Of a DNA stretch of 64,000 nucleotides, positions 36,701 through 49,740 are shown in pieces. Within the stretch, counting starts at the first letter, position 1; every line of letters begins with the position of its first letter. The translations under genes and the position numbers were made by a program. The notes beneath the pieces are model-generated. The model saw nothing but the letters and a program-made list of their open reading frames with translations, did not search any database and was not told the DNA's origin. Origin of the DNA: Euonymus europaeus (taxonomy: Eukaryota; Streptophyta; Magnoliopsida; Celastrales; Celastraceae); NCBI GenBank assembly GCA_963580455.1, contig OY756957.1, positions 3,105,001 to 3,169,000 on the forward strand, written 5' to 3'.

Positions 36701-39700
36701 AACAATACACTTTAGTTGCAGTTCTGATACTGAAAACTGTCAATGCTGAATTTATGAGAACACTTTATGCCCCTTACCGTTGGAACCTTCACTTCTCCAT
36801 TCCCAAGATGCCCATTGTCTGGAGTCCTCTGGAAATTCATAAAAAGCATGAATTTTTTGAAGCTTGAGTCATGATCAAAGATAAGTAGAGACCAGAATTC
36901 CATACATACCTGAATAATCACCGTCTTTGTTCGTGCAGATAAGCTTTTTCCTGTTGGTGACATGGTAAGTGCTTGCTGACGAAGTACTTGATTCTCTGAC
37001 TCGGAGTTAGAGAGTTTCTCTTCCAGCCTGAGTTATAAGAATCAGCCGTGAGCAAATAGCTGTGGTTTATCAAATGCACTAAAAGCCTTTCCCCAATGAG
37101 AAGGGCGTTTTGTGGGTCTGGTGGAGTTCAATATTGAACTGGTTCAATTAGCACATGATTTCACAAACCTCTGCACAGATTCCTGAAGCTGATCTACTTT
37201 TCGCCCAGCATCTTCAAGTTTCTTAGCCAACTCTCCATTTCTGACATCAGCATCTTTGGAAGCTCTCCTTGCATCCTCTGCTTCCTGTCTCTCCGTCAGC
37301 AGCAAAGCCTGTGCATTTATAAGAGTTCATACAGTAGAGTTCATACGGTTGTGATCTTTCACTCAGATGTTAATACTTGTAAGAACACTTTTGCTCAGGG
37401 ATCCCGTGTAAACAAGTTATGATATATTTTTCAACTCAAGCAAACAGCCAAACACAGCTGAGCCTCTGTGCATCCCTGAACTAGTCCAGCATGCAAGTTA
37501 GAGTACACCTAAGAAAACCTGACCAGTTGCACTAAACTTATCTCTCTGAAATGTGATGCATAAAGGTCAAAATTTGGATTGATATATATCGTTGAAATTG
37601 TTCTTCTTGTCACTATTCCTATTAGTATGAATGCATTGACTTTGTTTTCAACGTGGAATTTGAAGCAAAAAATTTAGCACCTACCTTTAAACTCTCTACC
37701 TCAGTTGTCAACAGATCAATCTTTTCTGTGTCTTGAACTAAAATGGGAGTCTCCTTAACAATCGGAGGTGCTTCCTCAATAGCCTTCCGAGCTGCGTCTC
37801 GTTCTTTGATTGCTCTTAAGTTTGCTTCTTCAACTTGTACATGCATTGCACGCAAAGCTTCCTGTAACTTTGCAATTTCTTGGGCCTTTTCCTCTTCTAG
37901 ATCAGTCTGCAAATCAAAGTTGACAACATTTGAAATTTTAGCAGAAGTTCGTTGCCTATGATGCAGTTTCTTAGACCAAACAATTTGCAGCTAGCTAATT
38001 TGCTACAGAGCAATAGATTACCCTCAATCGCTTCTCCAACTGTAAACGCCAGGTAAGTTCTTCCACACGCTTTTCCAGCTTGTCTTTTGCTTCTTTAAGA
38101 GCTCCTGTTTCCCTTGCAGCCTGAATGAATTAAAAGTAATGATTACCAACAGAATTTCTCCATTATAAATACAAGTTGTACAAGAAAGAATGTGAACCGC
38201 AGTTAAGGGATATAATCAAACCATTTTGAGCTTTCTGAGCTCTCCCCGAGCAACCCTACACCTCCAACCACACTGAGTACCTATGACAGCCTTCTTGAGA
38301 TTCTTGTAATATGTTTCCACAACGTGGCGACGCAAATATGCCTGGAAGAAACATGTAAAAGTAAGCACAACTTGCGTTTTGAATTCACGTGGCTTCACCT
38401 CATAAACCTAAGTAATATGATCAGGAAAGGCACAGCAGTATAACCTGGATAATAATTGCAGCCTTAGTTTGCTTTCTGAATCTGAATTCATTGCGAGCTG
38501 TCATTGCCCTTAAACCTGTCTGCAACGTAATTGCAGATGAACATAGTGTTAAGTAGGATTTCCTGGCAATATGTAGCCTGAAAATCTTCTGAATCTTCAC
38601 CGCTGCTGCTTGCCTCCGCATCTGCTCATACACTGTTCGAGCTGTTGCACCTAATGATAGATACCAAAATAAAAAGGGTTAGTATCTGATTCAAAATTTC
38701 TGCAGACCTTTACATGATTAAAAAAAAAACATGATTAACATAAATAAAATCCAAATGTACAGGCATAGTCAATTGTAATGCAAATATGCAATGTCGCCAT
38801 TTACAAATCAATGACTTATCAAAATGTAGAATCAGTGACAAAAAAAGTAGCTTAGAGAACTCAAGCATACCCCGGCAGTAAGATTGCAATACAATAGCAG
38901 CTTTACGCAATCCAATAAATTCCTTGCGTGCCATATGGGTGCGAATTTGTCTTTGAATGGTTCTAGCTGCATTCCCAAGCACCTCTGTTCTCCTTGCATC
39001 CAGTTCAGCCATCTGACCAGCTCTTAAAAAGACCTTTGTTTTGCCTATCTGCATAACCAATCAAGTTGGATGCAACTTGCAAGTGAGATATCCGAAGTTA
39101 ACCAACCCAACCAGTAAGAAGCATCAAAAGCAAGACCACTCTATCCACATCCACTTATGCAAGACACCGTGTTCAAAGACTTGCATGCAGGCATGCACAG
39201 ATTGAAACCAAACTGAGGCTACATATTAGTAAATAAGTAATGCTGACACTAGTGAGACAACAGGCTACGTATTCAACCCAACCGCATCCCACAAGGACAA
39301 GAACAGAGGACTTCGGTGGTTAAATGGGGCTGGGTCCTGGTCAAGTGGCCACCAAAGACACCTTCATCAACACATTCACTAAAAACCTCCATCATGAGCT
39401 TTAAAGCCTAATGTTGTTTCTTTACCTATCTACTTACTGCCACTGTTGGCAGTACATGTGGGTTACAAAACAGGCAATAATCCATGTATAAGCAACACCC
39501 ACGCACAAGGCTCTTAGAGTGGATGTGGGGTGGATAGGGGAAGTGCTACTTATATTAATATATAGGTTAGTATATCAGGCACATCCCATACGTAAACGTT
39601 TTTAACAAAGTTAGTTCTTCTGCTCTACTTCGTTGTTCTATAATCACACTCCAAACACATAGTACAGGGTTAAACAAGGAAAGTCGACCCCCAACATTTC

Positions 39701-42700
39701 TAAAGATCCAAAGCCAAAAGTATAATCAGGATAACAAGTTACAAGAGGGCATTTACATTACCTGGTAGCCTTTCAATCCCCTTTTATCCAGAATCTTTTG
39801 ACAAGCGACCTTGTCATCATAACTGTACAGGAAATGATGATAACACAAGATCAATAAACGCAATATGCGGTAGAGTAAAAGTTGGGATGGGGAAGGGGAA
39901 AGGCAAACAAAAAAGTAAGGCAGAGAGGAAGAAACACAGCATGTGGCACTCCGAACTAGGTACCAACACCCAATTGATCACAAAGTTTTTTGCGTTCATG
40001 AAAAAACACATCCATAATAGTTTTCAAAACTACGACTAGAAAATGAAAAAACTTTATGACTTACTTTCCTTCCAAAACTTCAGGAGCTAGAACACCAAAA
40101 CGGTGAAGAAACTCATAGAATGTTCGTCTTGTAGGATACCCGGCACAGCTGATTCTGATTGCCTCGAGGACACCCTAAAATTCAAAAAAAAGAAGAAGGG
40201 GAAGGGGGTGATAGCCACAAACATACATATCGACAAAGATTTAAAAGCTAAATTAAGATATAATACATAAGTTAACATTGAACGCATGATTATCAAATTA
40301 TAAGGAAAGGAAAAATTATACTCACACCACAACGTAATTGCTGGATAATGTTGAAGTTTTCAAACATCCCAGGTTTCAGAGCGTTATTTGGCTTCACACA
40401 TCTGATATAGTGAGGTTCTGTTGAATTCAAGGTTTCCATTAAAGACTGAAGTTGCAGCTGCAGTTGGGAACGCATGACAATCTTCGTCAATGAACAAAAA
40501 TCTGGAGTCCTAGAATAAATGTCATAAGCAACTAATACACATCATCGTCATAAAAGTCTTTTCCCCAAGCTATACACATTCAAACAATTTTGTAATTTGT
40601 ACAAGAGTATTCTCTTAATATATCCTTTTCCGAGAAGATCAGTGCCATACTTAAAAAATTAAGACACATCTATGAAGCAGTTCCTAGCACTCGGAAAGCA
40701 AAACATCTGCTTGTCAGCTAAATCAAAAATTCAACTTCCTCTGTTCATATAGTGGTAATGAAAAGCACACACCACAGGTAATGGATGGGAAAAAAGTAAC
40801 TCAATGATACCTTAAAGCGTGAACCAATGGAAGAAAATTTTGATGACTTTGATGATTCCTCAGGAAGCCGAGGAAATAGACCAGCCACAAAAGGGCACTT
40901 TGACGCCATCAACAGATCCTGATGCTCTGCCACCACATAATCTTTGTTTTTGTCAAGAAACTGATCAGCCTGATAATTAACCTGGGTAAACAAAAAAGGT
41001 AAATTTCCAGTTCATTAAAAAGTACAAGAAAGTATCAGCTCAAACATATTTACCTCGCCAGCATAGTGAGAGATGGTAAAATCAGTACGAGAAAGCTTAG
41101 GTTTGATGAAACGCTTGTTGTTTTTGAATGTCTGATACAACTTCTGGGCAAATGTTTCATGTGTGGATTTCGGGAACATGCTGTATGAAGCGATAAAAAA
41201 CACAGGAAATTTTGAATTATCAAAGCATCTCTTGTAGACGTAATAGATAGCCTTCAGTAGAAGTATGTAATTTACTTTACAAAGACAGAAACTGAACAAT
41301 AAAAACATACCAGGCTTCATCCAGAAGTGCAATAATTCCCCCAGGTTTCTGCTAAAGATTGGAGAAAACATTTGCAGTCATATGAATTGGAAGCATTATA
41401 AACTGTCTAATTTGAAAAGTTAAGAAAGAGATTAAGCAGAATTTCAACGATCATAACAAAGTTTAATCAAGCACGTGACATCCCACACATAAATGGACAC
41501 AATAGAAATTAAATAAAGCACAGAAAGTGAGAGCAAAACACCTTCTCAATTAGGTCCAACACATCCTGGTTATCAACAAATTCTATGTAGCTCCAATCAA
41601 TTTCTTCTTTCGTATATTCTTCTTGCTCCATTTTGAAGACATGCTGCAAATATACATATAATATTTCAGATTTAACAATGGTAGAATTGTTTCCAATAGT
41701 AGACATATGAACGAACTGAAGACAAAGAAAACCTGATTAAAATGCTGTTGCAGTTTTTCATTGGTAAAGTTGATACAGAACTGCTCAAAACTATTTGTAT
41801 GAACATGTTAGCTTAAATGCAAAATATCAAATAACAAATAATGTTTAAAGTTAAAATCTTACCTATTGAACTTGAAGCTTTCAAACCCATATATATCAAG
41901 AACTCCGATTAGTGATTTTGAGTTTGGATCTTGTCCTATTGAAACGTTAATCTTATCCACAAGCCTGTAGATAACAGATATAGATCTCTTAAAACCTCAC
42001 ACTTCATATATAGTAGACAAATAACTTTATCTACAAAGACGAGTATTTCTTGATATCTACATTATGTTTGTCTTTGTAATAATCATTTTACACATGCAAC
42101 AATCAGTCAATCATGCAGTATGTGCATGTAAGAGTGCAAGATAAAATATGGTGTTCAGGAAGTTCCTTTACCAATCAAACAATCGAGAATATATGGTTTT
42201 CGCTAAGGCATCTCGACTACCCACTGCAGCAACCGGATCAAGTGTTCTGGTGATAACCTCTTCAGGAGTCACCATCACACGTTTTATCAAGGCATCTTCT
42301 AGGCTTTTAGCATCACACCTACAATTAAAAACAACGTAATGGAAAGAACAAGGTTCAGACTTCAGACATGGCCTTGATTGAAAGATTAAAAAATGTGTAA
42401 AATGCACCAAGGAAGTTTAGGAGTCATACTCGAGCAGTTCAGCTGTGACATCAAGATGAAACCTAGACTTCTTGTCCTTAATGACAGAAGAGTCTATCTC
42501 TTGTCCCTTGGCAAATTCAACATTTCCAAGATGCAAAATTGCAGCTACAACCCTAAAAATTGCATCCTGCAATGAAATTTTTATTCAAAATTGAAAATGC
42601 GAGTAAACCAGCAAGCACATACTATTTATTACAACAAATGGGAAAGAAAAAAAAAGAAGACATCTAGATGAAACCTGCTCCTCCTCACTGATTCCAACAA

Positions 42701-45700
42701 CATCCATAGCCCTTCGAGTTGCAAGATATTCTTCCGTGTCATCTACTCCATCCAACTCATAGCAGTTGGATTGATTTAAATAGTGGAATGACTTTGGGTT
42801 TCCCAACTTATACTTCTCCCTTTCCTAGAAATTATGAATGACAAGGATTATGTATCACTGATGAAACAAGCAAAATAGCTCTACAGTCTCACAAACTAAT
42901 GCAAAATAACTAGGCACAATGTAGAGAGAATTAAATCGTAATACCTCAGGTGGTGCAGCACAAAGAAGGTAAAAGAAGTGATAGTTTCTTTCAGGATCTG
43001 AAACTTGGCAAACACGAGATCTTTCAAGCAAGTAAGTTCTTATTGCTGCACCAGATATCCTCCCATTCTTGTCGAATTGAATCTCAACAAATTTGCCAAA
43101 ACGACTGCATTGTGAAAGATGATCAGATTAAACAAGTACTGGTTTCGCAAAATCCGAAATTGTGTGCTCACCTTGAGTTGTTGTTCCTAACTGTTTTGGC
43201 ATTGCCAAATGCTTCAAGAACTGGATTGGACTGTCAGGATTGACCAATTAAAAAAGAAAATATCATTTTAGGCCACTGTTCAATCACATCAAAATTTGTT
43301 GCATATAGCAAATTTCGCAAAGAACATAAGAGATCAACAATTTCACTCCAAAAATGATATCTTCATCTTACTTCCAGAACTTGTTGCTCGACAGTTCGTC
43401 CTTCTACTCCAGATCGGCCCCCTAGGTATGCAAGATATCTCATAAGCATCTTTGTTGTCTCGGTCTTACCAGCACCACTTTCCCCACTAACCAGAATTGA
43501 GTTGCTCCTTCCTTCATTAATCATTTCTCTGTCTCACAAAGTAAAGAAATCAGTAAACTTCAAATGGAGAAAGAGGTGAGGAATCATAGAGTGAATTTAA
43601 TAAACCTGTATGCGACATCTGCCACAGCAAAGACATGTGGACTTAGCTCTCCAAATGCAGCTCCTTTATATTGTTCCATCATGTGTGTATCATAGAGGTG
43701 CGGCAGTCTTTGGAATGGGTTAATTGCAATCAGGATATTTCCGGTATATGTCTGAGAAAGAAAACAAAGGTTAGCACTCCACTTTGTTGGACAGAAAATA
43801 ACATCTCATACATACAATTTCTACAATAAAATCTCCTTTTGCAACTGAGATTATGAAGAATCAAATTTGAAAGTAGCTTACATAGATCTCATTAAGTTCA
43901 TATCTAGCTGCCAGATTATGCACTACCCCTGGTTCATGCAAATAAGACAACTTGGTCATGTCATCTTCACCTCCAGGAGAAGCTTCAGTATCTTTTGGAA
44001 AAACTTTCAAGATATTTGCAACAACCTGCACTCATTTTTTGAGCAAGTTGACAATCATTAAAAAAGGGAGAAATTATGGCTTTCTGAGAGGAAAAAAATG
44101 ATAGCATCAATGTTGAACTACCACAGGACCACCTAAAAACAATTCAATGAACTTCAGTCAAGAAATTAAGAGAGAAAAATGCTGTAAGTATCAAGCTGAA
44201 ATTGGGAATCGCTTAGCACTGTTTTCCTTAGCCGCCCAAAGTATGAGTTTTCTACAACACTATTCGTCTATTCCCATCTATATGTGTCATTGCTGCTTAC
44301 AAGTATATGGATACAAACACCTAGAAATACAACCAGAAACATATGCAAATAATAGAGACGGAAACAACATATATAACAACACGAACTCACAGTTTTCCCA
44401 ATGGTGGTATGAACATGAACTACTTCACCACTAATTTTAAAGACTTCTCCATCGATCCATGCCAGCTGTGGGTCTTCAACCCATACATGAGAACCAACGA
44501 TGATGTTATCAGGTGCAGCCTGCAAATATAAAAGCCGTTGAGAAAGTGAAGAGAAGATCTGAAGAGCCCACACGTGTTTAGTTTAAAATGCAAAAAACAT
44601 ACTAATTGATCATCAACATTAAGATTCAGAAAATTAAAAGGAAATACTAGCAGAATTCCAAGATCTTGCGAACCACTTAATCACAACTTACAATTACTTC
44701 CAGAAAGAGTGAATGTGCAAAAAATAATGGCAGACCACATCATACAGAACTAAAATTTCAACAAAGTCTTGTTAATAAAATAGGTCTCCATTGAGCAAGA
44801 AAGTGATTTATATAGTAGAGTCAAAAAACGTGTAACCAACAAAATTTTCTATTGCAACTATTTTGTTTACATTGTTGCAAAGTAGCGGAAGATCGGCAAA
44901 CATGGAGAAGTAGGAACTAATAAACTAAACCATGGTAAATTCTCAAGCAGAAAAGGCAATGTATGTGAGGCTCTTACAAACACCATGTAATGATGGTCTG
45001 AAAATTAAAGCACCTGCACAAGATAAGCCAATCCTAACAGGTTACATTGCAAGATCAGGTTCGCAGCATATTATGCAAGTGGGCATCCATTAAACAAGAA
45101 ATTGCACAGATAGATGCTTGCATTCAAAATCAACTTAGCACCAAATTAGGAGGGGGAAAAAAAGATGCTAGAAACTGTAATTGCGATCAGCAAACTATTT
45201 CGACTACTTCCACTCCCTTCACTAGAGCTGAGAATCTGCAAGCTCATGGTCAGGCAGTAAGCACCAATTTGCTGTCCCGCCTTAATAATATCTTGTTTAA
45301 TAAATGACACACATACACACAGAGCTGACCATCCACAAGCTCATGGTAAGCACCAATTAGTCCTCCCACCTTAATAATAATAAAAACAAAAGACTTACAA
45401 AGTATGTAGGCTTGAAGGTAGGAATATTTACCACGCAATCATGTCACTTCCTTACAGGAAGAATGTAACACAAAAAAATGAATTTGTATAATACTACCGC
45501 TTCGTTGATTAAAAATTATGAAAAAGTTGGAGGGAAGGAAAAAAGAGGCTAAAATAAGGAAATCTCTCTTGTCCTTTGTGTATTAGGTAGAAAAAGGGAA
45601 GGAAGTGAATTGCATAGGGGTCAAATGACTCAAATTGTGAAGTTATTGTTTTACAATATTGGTTATCACTCATAGGGTGTGGGTCCGAATTGTAGACCAC

Positions 45701-47990
45701 AAAATTAATCTGAGTAACGTAGCCTAGTGGAAAGGGAATGTGACTCAGGGACAAACCGTAAGCTCAAATGTGTTGGAATCCAATCCACTGAGAAAGAGTA
45801 ATCTCATCATATTTCAACAGATCCATTTGTTTTCTAAGTTCCAACCAAACAATAGATCGAACCTGATCCCTTACCTCTTTCCCTCTACTGCATTAGTACT
45901 TCTCTTTACCAGTTTACCAAGCACGGTGAAAATGAGAAATGCCAAACATGTATGTTTTCCTCAAGTCAAATGATGCCTTGTATTTCTCAAACAACATGAT
46001 CCTAAAATCCCATTGCACTAAATTGAGATTGAACAGCATTCCGCATAAGATATACAATTATGTCTGCTATTTTCTCATTGTTGCCAAATGCAAACTAGTA
46101 AAGCAGGATCTGAAAATCAGTCATTCAACCCACCAGAGTTTTTGATAGTTCACCGCAGAGTAATGCCCGTTGCAATTTTTTACTTGTTTCATACATTGCA
46201 TTAGTAATTACTTATTGCCTCCACTATCCTTGAAGAAAAGAAGTCATGCTATCGTGGGACTATATGCATTTTGGACTTCTAAAATCCCATTATTAGAAGT
46301 AAAAAACAGAAATTATGACTTTGAAACGAGAACCAAGGTTGATTAATAATGCAAGCACCATCACTTTCTATATGAAAGCATAGATAATTACTAAATATTT
46401 CCAAATATATGTGCCTTGTACCATTTTTGGCAGCATGTCCTATAGCTCAAGCACGAAAGGAACGAAGCAGCCTCAATTCCCAAAACTGTCCAATAAAGGA
46501 TAATCTCCTTTTGTTATATAAACATTCAAAGTTTGAAACGATAACATGATTTGAAGGAAATTAAATTGAAAATTCATACTCAAAAATAAATCCAAAAACA
46601 CACAGCAACTTAAAAAAGATACTCCATATCTTACCCAACATAGTGTATATGAGAAACGCCAAACTTGTACGTTTATGTTGAGTAAAATAATGTCCCATAT
46701 TTTTCAAGCAAAATGAACCTAGAATCGCATTAGCTTTGAAGTGAGATTGGAAAGCATGTTGCATAAGGTATTAATATATCTTTTATTTGCACTTAACTCT
46801 TTCACTCTACAGTCTACTACATTAGAGCTTCTCCTTATCCTTTTATCAAATACAGTGCAAATGAGATGTGTCAAACCCTCACGTAAAATAATGTCCCATA
46901 TTTTTCAAACAAAACCTACTAAGGCATCTGAAAATCAGTAATTCAACCTCCCACAATTGTTAGATGGTTCACCGTAGAGTAATGTCTAAGGCCATCACGC
47001 GTTCTGACAGCACTAAGACACTGTAGCACCTACAATGGTCCCAACATCCCGTTTCCATTAAAATTTAAAACGAGTCCCACCTCTATTACACAAAAAGTCA
47101 AATCACATACTCACTCATATAAGCAAAACACGTCTCTCAATATAGCTACATCAGCAAAACACAAATCACTATCCATTTTTCCTTCCCAATATTTTTCAAA
47201 CATTTACTCTTTCATTCATTCATCCATTTTCCAATAAAACTACACCAAAATCAATAGTGAGTTTCACTTTTTTTCCCAAAAAGTCAAGCCATATATTCAT
47301 TTAGATCACCAAAACACATGTTTTAATACAGTCACATCAATAAAACACATCTTTCAATATAGCCAAATCAACAAAACACATATTCTCATACATTATCCCC
47401 TCCCCAACAAAAATACACCATTGGTGCCTATACTTAGCTCATAGAAATGTCAGCCAGACTATTGTACTACAACTAAATAACATTATGGACTTTCTAAATC
47501 CCATTATTAGAAGCATAAAACAGAAACTATGATTTGTACTTGGTGCCAAGGCCGATGAATAATACAATCACCCTGCTTTCCTTTGGACAAAATTGATAAT
47601 TACTAAATATTTCCGAAAAATCTATGCATTGCCCCATCTTTGGCATCAAGCCCTACAGCTCCAGCATGAAATGAACAAAATAGCTTGAATTCTCAAAACA
47701 GATTGTTAAAAGGCAACGCTAAAGAAGAAGAAAAATCCCCTTTTGCTGTCAAAACATTCAGTTTTTTTACAGCACAAAAATTTGAAACCAACTAAATTGC
47801 AAGTTCACCGAAAGGTCCAAAACATAACTCTAAAAACAGACAGCAAAATATATATTTATATATATATTATACATAATATATTATACATATACTCCATTCG
47901 TTATCTGATTTTCAGCTAAGCAAACAAATCCACCAGTCACAGAAATCAACAAATCAAGAGATATAAGAAATAGTTAGTCCTCTTTACCAT
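33780..47990 (-). CDS. XI-K: Class XI myosin heavy chain, XI-K-like (1530 aa, 39 coding exons)
   Basis: A complete model: 47990-47988 (ATG only), 44519-44391, 44025-43882, 43751-43606, 43528-43372, 43230-43172, 43104-42945, 42824-42675, 42566-42430, 42318-42172, 41964-41863, 41790-41733, 41643-41542, 41348-41311, 41180-41054, 40981-40811, 40457-40326, 40174-40065, 39822-39762, 39048-38871, 38650-38445, 38341-38222, 38120-38022, 37906-37685, 37308-37169, 37027-36910, 36828-36778, 36678-36598, 36475-36305, 36205-36050, 35972-35766, 35246-35109, 35026-34956, 34783-34684, 34603-34547, 34455-34399, 34301-34221, 34071-33989, 33903-33780. Summed length 4593 nt keeps frame. Domains: N-terminal SH3-like region, motor with P-loop GESGAGKT (156-163), switch/relay motifs (DIYGFESF), IQ repeats about 735-880, coiled coil about 880-1050, dilute-type globular tail about 1150-1480. 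It moves organelles along actin and drives cytoplasmic streaming. No lesion was seen. Confidence 0.95.
44520..47987 (-). other. Myosin XI first intron (3.47 kb) with internal duplications
   Basis: The intron separates the lone start codon from the rest of the gene. It contains two diverged copies of a segment: anchors TCCCATTATTAGAAG at 46285 and 47499, GATAATTACTAAATATTTCC at 46383 and 47595, and CTGAAAATCAG at 46110 and 46928. The spacing differs by about 395 bp, so the right copy has an insertion. A tRNA-like or SINE-like tract (GTAGCCTAGTGGAAAGGG to TGGAATCC) sits at 45718-45783. No gene was recognised inside. Confidence 0.65.
46988..47440. mobile_element. Candidate MITE inserted in one copy of the intron duplication
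   Basis: Comparison of the two duplicated intron segments shows this stretch only in the right copy. It starts at TAAGGCCATCACG after a GTAATGTC shared with the left copy, and ends around CACCATTGGTGCCTA. The TAA next to GGCCATC recalls PIF/Harbinger MITE ends, but the right end does not mirror it convincingly. It is rich in AAAACAC and CAATATAGC repeats internally. Confidence 0.35.
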
Positions 47991-48250
47991 GATGATCGTA
48001 CAAATCGATCTAACTCATCCGAAATGCCACGGAGTCGGCGAGAAACGGAACCCAGTGACTCGGATTGGAGTGAGGCCCTGCAATCTCAATAGACAATTCC
48101 GCAAGAGAAACGAAGCCGTTTGAATTCTGTCGAGCTGGCGAAGATGGTACCAACCGGAAGCAAACAAAGTCGATTTCGAGGATTTGTTCTCCCTTTCCAA
48201 GCTTTTTTTGGTTTTTTAAAATTCTCTCTCTCTACAAAATGAAGGGGAAG

Positions 48251-48257
48251 AGTTTAT
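48251..48257 (-). promoter_or_regulatory. Possible TATA box of the myosin gene
   Basis: On the minus strand TATAAAC lies about 20-25 nt before a GAGAGA-rich stretch and about 260 nt upstream of the ATG at 47990. Position and sequence suit a plant core promoter, but no transcript start is known. Confidence 0.35.
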
Positions 48258-48520
48258 ACTTCTTACACAAGTGAAAGTAAAAAAAAAGCGCCTTTGTAAC
48301 TTCACAGACGGGTCAAGTGGGGTCCAACTAGGGAGAGTGTGAGAAAGAGGCGCGTTGCCACCAACAGCGGATTTTAGCTCTAAAACCGACATTAGACCGA
48401 GATTAAAGACATCTGTTTTGCGGCATATTTCTGCTGTTATTTACGTGCTTACCCTTCTCTCTATTTTTCCAATTACGTGACGTCGTTTCATAAGCAAAGC
48501 AATACTGCTAGGGCGAAAGC

Positions 48521-49123
48521 TAGGGATGGCAACGGTCGGGTACCCTTCCATTTAAGAAATATCAAAACTGTTATCGTTTAATGTATCCTATATCAAAACC
48601 GTTTCTAAACCATTTTAAAAATCATTTAGATTTCCAAAACCGAAACCTTTCCATAACCGTTTATCGTCGGGTACCCATTTACCGTTTAACCTTTTCAATT
48701 TATTTCATAATTGATTGGATGATGTTTCCAAACACTCAATATATATTTATAAACTATGAAAGTCTATAACAAGAAATCAAACACTTTGATTAGTGGTTAA
48801 GTGATTAAGTTTTGTATACATGTGTAAGGTTTGAATCCCTTCTCTAACATATATACTATATTTTTAAGAATTTACTTCAAATTAAGGATAAGGTTGGGTC
48901 GGGCTGGTTATAGGTACGATTTTGGTTCGGGTACCCTAATCATTTATTAATCGGTTCGGGTATCCTAAACCCGGCATCAAATACCAAAACCGACCCAAAA
49001 CCGTGACGGATTTAAAAATAAAAACCAAAACCGTTTCTAAACCCTATAGGATCGGTTTTCGGATTTTAAATAAATCAAATACATTGCGGATAGTGCATGA
49101 ATTGGGTTTTTTTGCCATCTCTA
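48521..49123. mobile_element. hAT-type MITE (603 bp) with 8-bp target duplication
   Basis: Left end TAGGGATGGCAA and right end TTGCCATCTCTA form a 12-bp inverted repeat with one mismatch. Flanks GCGAAAGC (48513-48520) and GCGAAAAC (49124-49131) match at 7 of 8 bases, the size expected for hAT. The interior has runs of CGGGTACCC-like and AAAACCG motifs and a tRNA-like tract (GATTAGTGGTTAAGTG ... GGTTTGAATCCC) at about 48788-48840 that might be a nested SINE head. No transposase is present. The truncated repeat at 13788 shares its terminal sequence. Confidence 0.75.
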
Positions 49124-49386
49124 GCGAAAACAAAGAAGCTCAATTACGAAAACTATCTTCCATTAAAGACGTGTATTTTGGGCTTTGTGCCCATTTCAAT
49201 CCTTGCCCAGGCCCACGGGCCGTAGACCTATCCGGCAAGGAAAAAAAAAAGGTAGTCACCTGGCTGGGTCTAAAAAGATTACTCTTAACATCTGGATTCC
49301 CAATTTCGCATATCCTCTCTCGTCACCAGTCCTGCAATAATTAACACCAAAGCAATGCAAAATCACCAAGAGCTTGCTGTTCTAGC

Positions 49387-49740
49387 TTAAGAGTAATCAT
49401 AAAGAAAAATGTTATTATCATCTGATACACTGGCAAGCCGACCAAACAGCACACCAGTCCCTCCTGGCGGTCGGAAAGCCACTCCCCAGACCTGATCTGA
49501 ATGGTTGATCATTGTCTAAACAGCAGCCCTCATACTGAGATCCCCTAGTCTTACAGTTTTAACACTTGAGCCTGGGGCAATAGCCAAGCCATCTGGACTT
49601 CCATCCACACTCAATACCCAGCTTGTATGACCAGACAAGGCAGCAATTAGAGTTTTTGCCTCAGAATCATAAATGTGCACATGAGCATCATCTGATGCAG
49701 TAAAGAGAAGCCGAGGTTCAGTAGGGGAGAACACATTATC
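49387..49740 (-). pseudogene. VIP3/SKI8-like WD40 fragment, intronless and interrupted
   Basis: The minus strand reads VFSPTEPRLLFTASDDAH, GHTSWVLSVDGSPDGLAIA, TVRLGDLSMRAAV, a TAG, then TMINHSDQVWGVAFRPPGG, RLASVSDDNNIFLYDYS and TAA. This is the last two to three WD repeats of VIP3/SKI8, a subunit of the Paf1 and Ski complexes, ending at the native C-terminus. The TAG replaces a Gln codon and the WD tryptophan in TVRLWDL is Gly here. The absence of introns and the loss of all upstream repeats suggest a 5'-truncated retrocopy. No poly-A tract was evident next to the stop. Confidence 0.8.
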
